Source: Pedobacter frigoris
GTDB taxonomy: Bacteria; Bacteroidota; Bacteroidia; Sphingobacteriales; Sphingobacteriaceae
Assembly: GCF_005116445.1 (NCBI RefSeq)
Contig: NZ_SWBQ01000002.1
Coordinates: 496,001 to 560,000, forward strand
Direction of reading: 5' to 3'
Length of the DNA stretch: 64,000 nt
In this document: in pieces, positions 60,371 through 64,000 of the stretch
Position numbering within the stretch: the first letter of the stretch is position 1
Layout of the letters: every line of letters begins with the position of its first letter
The notes under the pieces: model-generated
What the model was told of the DNA's origin: nothing
Database searches by the model: none
What the model saw: the letters and a program-made list of their open reading frames with translations, nothing else
Program-made: the position numbers and the translations under genes

Positions 60371-62242
60371 CTATTTATCAAATTTCTTATCCAATTCTGT
60401 CAACCCTATCGTTTGTATTACCGGTCTGCCGCTAATGCTAAAGTTAGGAGTTTTACAGGCAAAAAGCTGTTCAATCAGGGTATTCATTTCTGCCTGTCCC
60501 AATACCGTACCACTTTTAATGGCACTGTTGCGTGCCATGCTTCTGGCCAGTGAATCACGCTTATCCAGTCTTAGCTCCTGTTGAGAATTCTTAAAGCCCT
60601 CTATCAGGTGTTCAAACAACTGTGTTTCATTAATATTATTACTTCCCAGATCTACAGGAATCCCTTCTATCACTAACGTATTTTTACCGAATTCTCTTAC
60701 TTCAAAACCCAAACTTTTTATATCATCTAACAGGCTTTTTGCAAGCTCGTAGTCATTTGGGCTCAAAGTAACTGTCTGCGGGAACAAACTTTGCTGCGAA
60801 GCTCCCTTCCTGTCTTCCAGATGCAGGATAAATCTTTCGTACAAGATCCGTTCATGGGCTGCCTGCTGGTCAATCAACATCAACCCTGATTTGATCTGTG
60901 AAATGATATACCTGTTGTGCAATTGCATCAGTTGCTTCTGTACCGGAGCAAATTGGCCATCTGTATTTGTTTCAGGCAAATCAAGAGACGATTGTTCTGC
61001 CGGACTTTCTTTCGCAATCTCGTAAAGAGAACCCCAGTTCTTTGTACTTGGGGACATTCCTCCTCCGCCGCCACCATAATTTTTAGAGAAACTTGCATAA
61101 GCAGCGTCTCTGGTAGAAGCAGATTTTTCATCCGCAAAGGGATTAAAATCAGGATTGAAGCTAATACTTGGGGGCACAATCTCCTCAGGTGCTTTATGAG
61201 TGATCATATTGCTAAATCCAGTTTCCTGATCAAAATCTATTGTCGGACTAATATTGAATCTTCCCAGTGACCGTTTAACTGCGGAATGCAGTATGGCATA
61301 AATAGATTTCTCATCCAGGTACTTGATCTCTGTTTTAGTAGGATGAACATTCACATCTATCTTTGCCGGATCAATTTCGATGAACAGCACATATAAAGGA
61401 AAATTATCGTCTGCCAGCAACTCTTCGTAAGCCCTGTTTACGGCATGGTTTAGGTAAGCATCTTTAATGTAACGGTTGTTTACAAAAAAGAACTGTTCGC
61501 CCCTTGTTTTCTTGGCAAACTCAGGTTTGCCTATAAAACCTTTTAAGTTGATAATAGTGGTTTCTTCTTCAACCGGGATCAGGCGTTCATTGTAGTTATT
61601 GCCAAATAAATGAACGATACGCTGCTTCAATGGCGAAGATGGCAGCCTGTAAATTTCTGCTCCGTCATGGTGCAAGCTAAATGCAATACCAGGATGAGCC
61701 ATTGCAACTCTCTGAAATTCGTCGATAATGTGACGCGTTTCTGCCGGATTACTTTTCAGAAAATTTCTTCTCGCCGGTGTATTGTAAAACAGATTTTTAA
61801 TAGAAATGCTTGTACCTTCTGAGGTAGCTACGGGCTCCTGTTTGATAAAAGTCGCGCCTTCGATCTCGATGAGTGTACCTACTTCATCTTCGTGTCTGCG
61901 GGTCTTCATTTCTACCTGGGCTATCGCGGCAATAGAAGCCATTGCTTCTCCCCTGAACCCCATGGTCCTTATCGCGAATAGGTCTTCTGCCTTGCGGACT
62001 TTTGATGTGGCGTGGCGTTCAAAACACATTCGCGCATCAGTAACACTCATCCCGCAGCCATTGTCTATCACTTGAATCAATGCCTTACCGGCATCTTTGA
62101 TAATCAGTTGAATTTTATTCGCACCTGCATCTATGGCGTTTTCCAAAAGTTCTTTTACTGCCGATGCGGGGCGTTGCACCACCTCTCCTGCCGCAATTTG
62201 ATTGGCAACACTATCGGGTAAAAGTTGTATAATATCTGACAT
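60371..62242 (-). CDS. mutL: DNA mismatch repair protein MutL
   Basis: GHKL ATPase of mismatch repair, 623 residues. ENAIDAGANKIQ and DNGCGM (~32-67) and TMGFRGEAMASIAAIA (~90) form the ATP site. The C-terminal domain contains DQQAAHERILYERF, the metal-binding DQHA(x)2E(x)4E motif of endonuclease-type MutL with Gln in place of His. First gene of a leftward operon with two rhomboids and an EEP gene. Confidence 0.95.
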   Translation of the reverse strand: MSDIIQLLPDSVANQIAAGEVVQRPASAVKELLENAIDAGANKIQLIIKDAGKALIQVIDNGCGMSVTDARMCFERHATSKVRKAEDLFAIRTMGFRGEAMASIAAIAQVEMKTRRHEDEVGTLIEIEGATFIKQEPVATSEGTSISIKNLFYNTPARRNFLKSNPAETRHIIDEFQRVAMAHPGIAFSLHHDGAEIYRLPSSPLKQRIVHLFGNNYNERLIPVEEETTIINLKGFIGKPEFAKKTRGEQFFFVNNRYIKDAYLNHAVNRAYEELLADDNFPLYVLFIEIDPAKIDVNVHPTKTEIKYLDEKSIYAILHSAVKRSLGRFNISPTIDFDQETGFSNMITHKAPEEIVPPSISFNPDFNPFADEKSASTRDAAYASFSKNYGGGGGGMSPSTKNWGSLYEIAKESPAEQSSLDLPETNTDGQFAPVQKQLMQLHNRYIISQIKSGLMLIDQQAAHERILYERFILHLEDRKGASQQSLFPQTVTLSPNDYELAKSLLDDIKSLGFEVREFGKNTLVIEGIPVDLGSNNINETQLFEHLIEGFKNSQQELRLDKRDSLARSMARNSAIKSGTVLGQAEMNTLIEQLFACKTPNFSISGRPVIQTIGLTELDKKFDK

Positions 62243-62382
62243 CTATATTCCTTGGTAAAGGCTGCTAATTTAGGCAAAATAAGCCTCAATAAGGACTATC
62301 TTTTTATATCTTTAAAAATCCATAGATCAAAAACCCTAATTTTACGTTGTTCTAACAAGCCCAATACAGAGATAGAGATTAT

Positions 62383-64000
62383 ATGAAGAAAAACAACCTT
62401 GCAAGCATCATTACCATTAGTTTTATTGCCGTATTTACATGGAGTGCCTGCGCACAGGAACACAAGCAAAATGAACAAATCCTTACTGTTGTCAATAACA
62501 TTACCAGCAATACTGTACTTTTAAATAATCATGAGCAAATAGTCCCTCTAAAGAATCTCGATAAAAAAAATATAGCTTCAGTAAGTCTGGGCTTCAGTAA
62601 CCAAACTGTATTCGACAGCCTGCTCAATAAATACACTAAGATCACCTCTTTCTCTTCGGTTGATTATCAAAACTCAACAACACTGAACGATCTTGAGGAT
62701 GACCTTAAATATTTTAATACTGTTGTAGTGAGCATCCCTTCAGCCGCTGCGAATGATGTGAGAAATACCAATTTCATTTTAAATATCGCCCGCAATAAAG
62801 AGGTAATTGTGGCTGTTTTTGGAGATGGCAGAACTTTAGGCTCCTTGGATGCAATCAAGACCCCAATTGTATGGACAGATCAGAATACACCAATGGCCGC
62901 TACAGTCATTCCACAGATCATATTCGGAGGCATCGGGATCAGCAAAAAGCTGGCTAACAATTTATCGCCAAAATACACCGCAGGTTCTGGCTTCAGCACT
63001 ACGGCTTCACGTCTAAAATACACATTACCTGAAGACGCGGATGTAAACGCCGACAATCTGAAGGGCATAGACAATATTGCGAATGAAGCAATTAAAGCAC
63101 AGGCAACTCCTGGAATTGTGGTACTGGTGGCGAAAGACGGAAAAGTGATTTTCAATAAAGCATATGGAAATCATACCTATGTAAATGGCATCCCTGATAA
63201 GCTGACTGATATATTTGATCTGGCTTCGGTGACAAAAACGACGGCCACTACTCCAGTAGTCATGCGCTTGGTTGAGCAGAACAAATTAAATCTGGACACC
63301 AGCATCGGAGCTTATATACCTAAAGCACGCAACTCTCCTATGAATGAAATTAAAGTGCGTGAGGTTATGCTTCATCAGGCAGGATTTATACCTTTCATAC
63401 CTTTCCATGATTATGTAAAACCGGGAGATTATAGCAGAGACTCCAGTGCAGTGTACCCGACAAAGGTTGCCGACAATTACTACATTAGGAAAAACTTCTT
63501 TAAGGATGTCATGTGGCCAAAAATGCTGAACTCCCCTATCAAAACCAGGGGGAAATATGTATATAGCGACATTAGCATGTACGTCATGAAAGACATCGTG
63601 GAACGCATCAGTGGGATTCCTCTAAATCAATATGCTGCTGATAATTTTTACAAACCCCTGGGCATGCAAACTGCAGGCTTTCTTCCGAGAAACCGGTTCA
63701 GTAAGGATCAGATTGTACCCACAGAACAGGATACTTATTTCAGAAAGACATTACTTGAGGGCTATGTTCATGATCAGGGGGCTGCACTTGCAGGTGGCAT
63801 ATCCGGGCATGCCGGGCTATTTGGAAGTGCTAACGACGTAGCGATCATTTACCAAATGCTCCTCAATAAAGGAACCTATGGCGGACAGCAGTATTTTAAA
63901 CCTGAAACCGTACAGTCATTTACTTCTAAACAATCCAATGTGAGCAGAAGAGGACTTGGCTTTGACAGGTGGGATCCGGACTTAACCAAGAAGTATCCAT
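62383..64000 (+). CDS. secreted serine hydrolase (beta-lactamase family) with GH3-C-like domain, 3' end outside window
   Basis: Partial gene with at least 539 codons. Signal peptide 1-~24 (WSACAQ). Residues ~38-210 resemble the C-terminal domain of GH3 glycosidases (LNNHEQIVPLKNL, VFGDGRTLGS, IIFGGIGISKKLANNL), without the GH3 barrel. From ~225 a class C beta-lactamase-type domain follows: SxxK in LASVTKTTATT, YxS in YSDISMYVM and a later GHAGLFGS. It is expected to act on cell-wall or ester substrates in the periplasm. No stop codon before the window ends. Confidence 0.8.
   Translation, partial: MKKNNLASIITISFIAVFTWSACAQEHKQNEQILTVVNNITSNTVLLNNHEQIVPLKNLDKKNIASVSLGFSNQTVFDSLLNKYTKITSFSSVDYQNSTTLNDLEDDLKYFNTVVVSIPSAAANDVRNTNFILNIARNKEVIVAVFGDGRTLGSLDAIKTPIVWTDQNTPMAATVIPQIIFGGIGISKKLANNLSPKYTAGSGFSTTASRLKYTLPEDADVNADNLKGIDNIANEAIKAQATPGIVVLVAKDGKVIFNKAYGNHTYVNGIPDKLTDIFDLASVTKTTATTPVVMRLVEQNKLNLDTSIGAYIPKARNSPMNEIKVREVMLHQAGFIPFIPFHDYVKPGDYSRDSSAVYPTKVADNYYIRKNFFKDVMWPKMLNSPIKTRGKYVYSDISMYVMKDIVERISGIPLNQYAADNFYKPLGMQTAGFLPRNRFSKDQIVPTEQDTYFRKTLLEGYVHDQGAALAGGISGHAGLFGSANDVAIIYQMLLNKGTYGGQQYFKPETVQSFTSKQSNVSRRGLGFDRWDPDLTKKYP

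Overview
The window looks like a chromosomal segment of a Bacteroidota bacterium of the Sphingobacteriaceae, most like Pedobacter. This rests on AT-rich DNA, TAnnTTTG -7 promoter elements instead of the E. coli type, almost no Shine-Dalgarno sequences, an exosortase N / VIT-protein pair, bacillithiol genes (bshA, ytxJ), OstA-like and SurA-like proteins of the Bacteroidota kind, and lipoproteins and enzymes typical of the group. No rRNA, tRNA, CRISPR array, prophage or intact insertion sequence was seen.

Layout. 1-3.4 kb: VIT protein and exosortase N (xrtN). 3.3-12.2 kb: mostly leftward housekeeping genes (M28 peptidase, polyprenyl synthase, persulfide-dioxygenase-like protein, asparaginase, TatD, FKBP lipoprotein, NrnA). 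12.4-17.3 kb: ndk, a second FKBP, DUF721/recF, a TPR membrane protein, ribH, a 39-residue lipoprotein and ytxJ. 17.3-25.8 kb: an accessory secretion island. A C39-peptidase ABC exporter and its HlyD adaptor face away from a four-gene operon (double-glycine-leader protein, secreted TPR protein, LanC-like protein, two-domain glycosyltransferase); the shared 306-bp intergenic region carries two identical palindromes one loop length apart. 25.8-31.7 kb: a worn region with gene remnants (YhcG-type nuclease, ECF sigma factor), an erythromycin-esterase-like enzyme, an AAA/DUF4143 ATPase and an HTH-pentapeptide-repeat regulator. 31.7-40.7 kb: esterase, OsmC, lipA, an ECF sigma/anti-sigma pair, nnrD, uvrA and a PaaE-like reductase. 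40.7-56 kb: lytic transglycosylase, an RluB-type pseudouridine synthase with a long basic tail, lactonase, bshA, tilS, OstA-like protein, rdgB, two SurA-like proteins, a MoxR ATPase and a GDPD-family protein without its catalytic residues. 56.2-62.2 kb: leftward mutL-rhomboid-rhomboid-EEP-cysS block. 62.4 kb to the end: a serine hydrolase that runs off the window.

The best candidate for an undescribed system is the 17.3-25.8 kb island. The exporter's likely cargo has a double-Gly leader, but its mature part is not a small peptide: it is a ~200-residue domain with Cys/His/Asp spacing like a C39/papain-like peptidase, and it ends in a Thr-rich tail of TTxE-aromatic repeats. Two cytosolic proteins that could modify the cargo (a LanC-like protein without obvious zinc ligands and a double glycosyltransferase) are encoded in the same operon. 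Other points of interest are five genes whose TAnnTTTG box ends exactly 4 nt before the start codon (likely leaderless mRNAs), a GDPD pseudoenzyme, a SurA-like chaperone without its isomerase domains, an exosortase with an adjacent candidate substrate, and REP-like palindromes.
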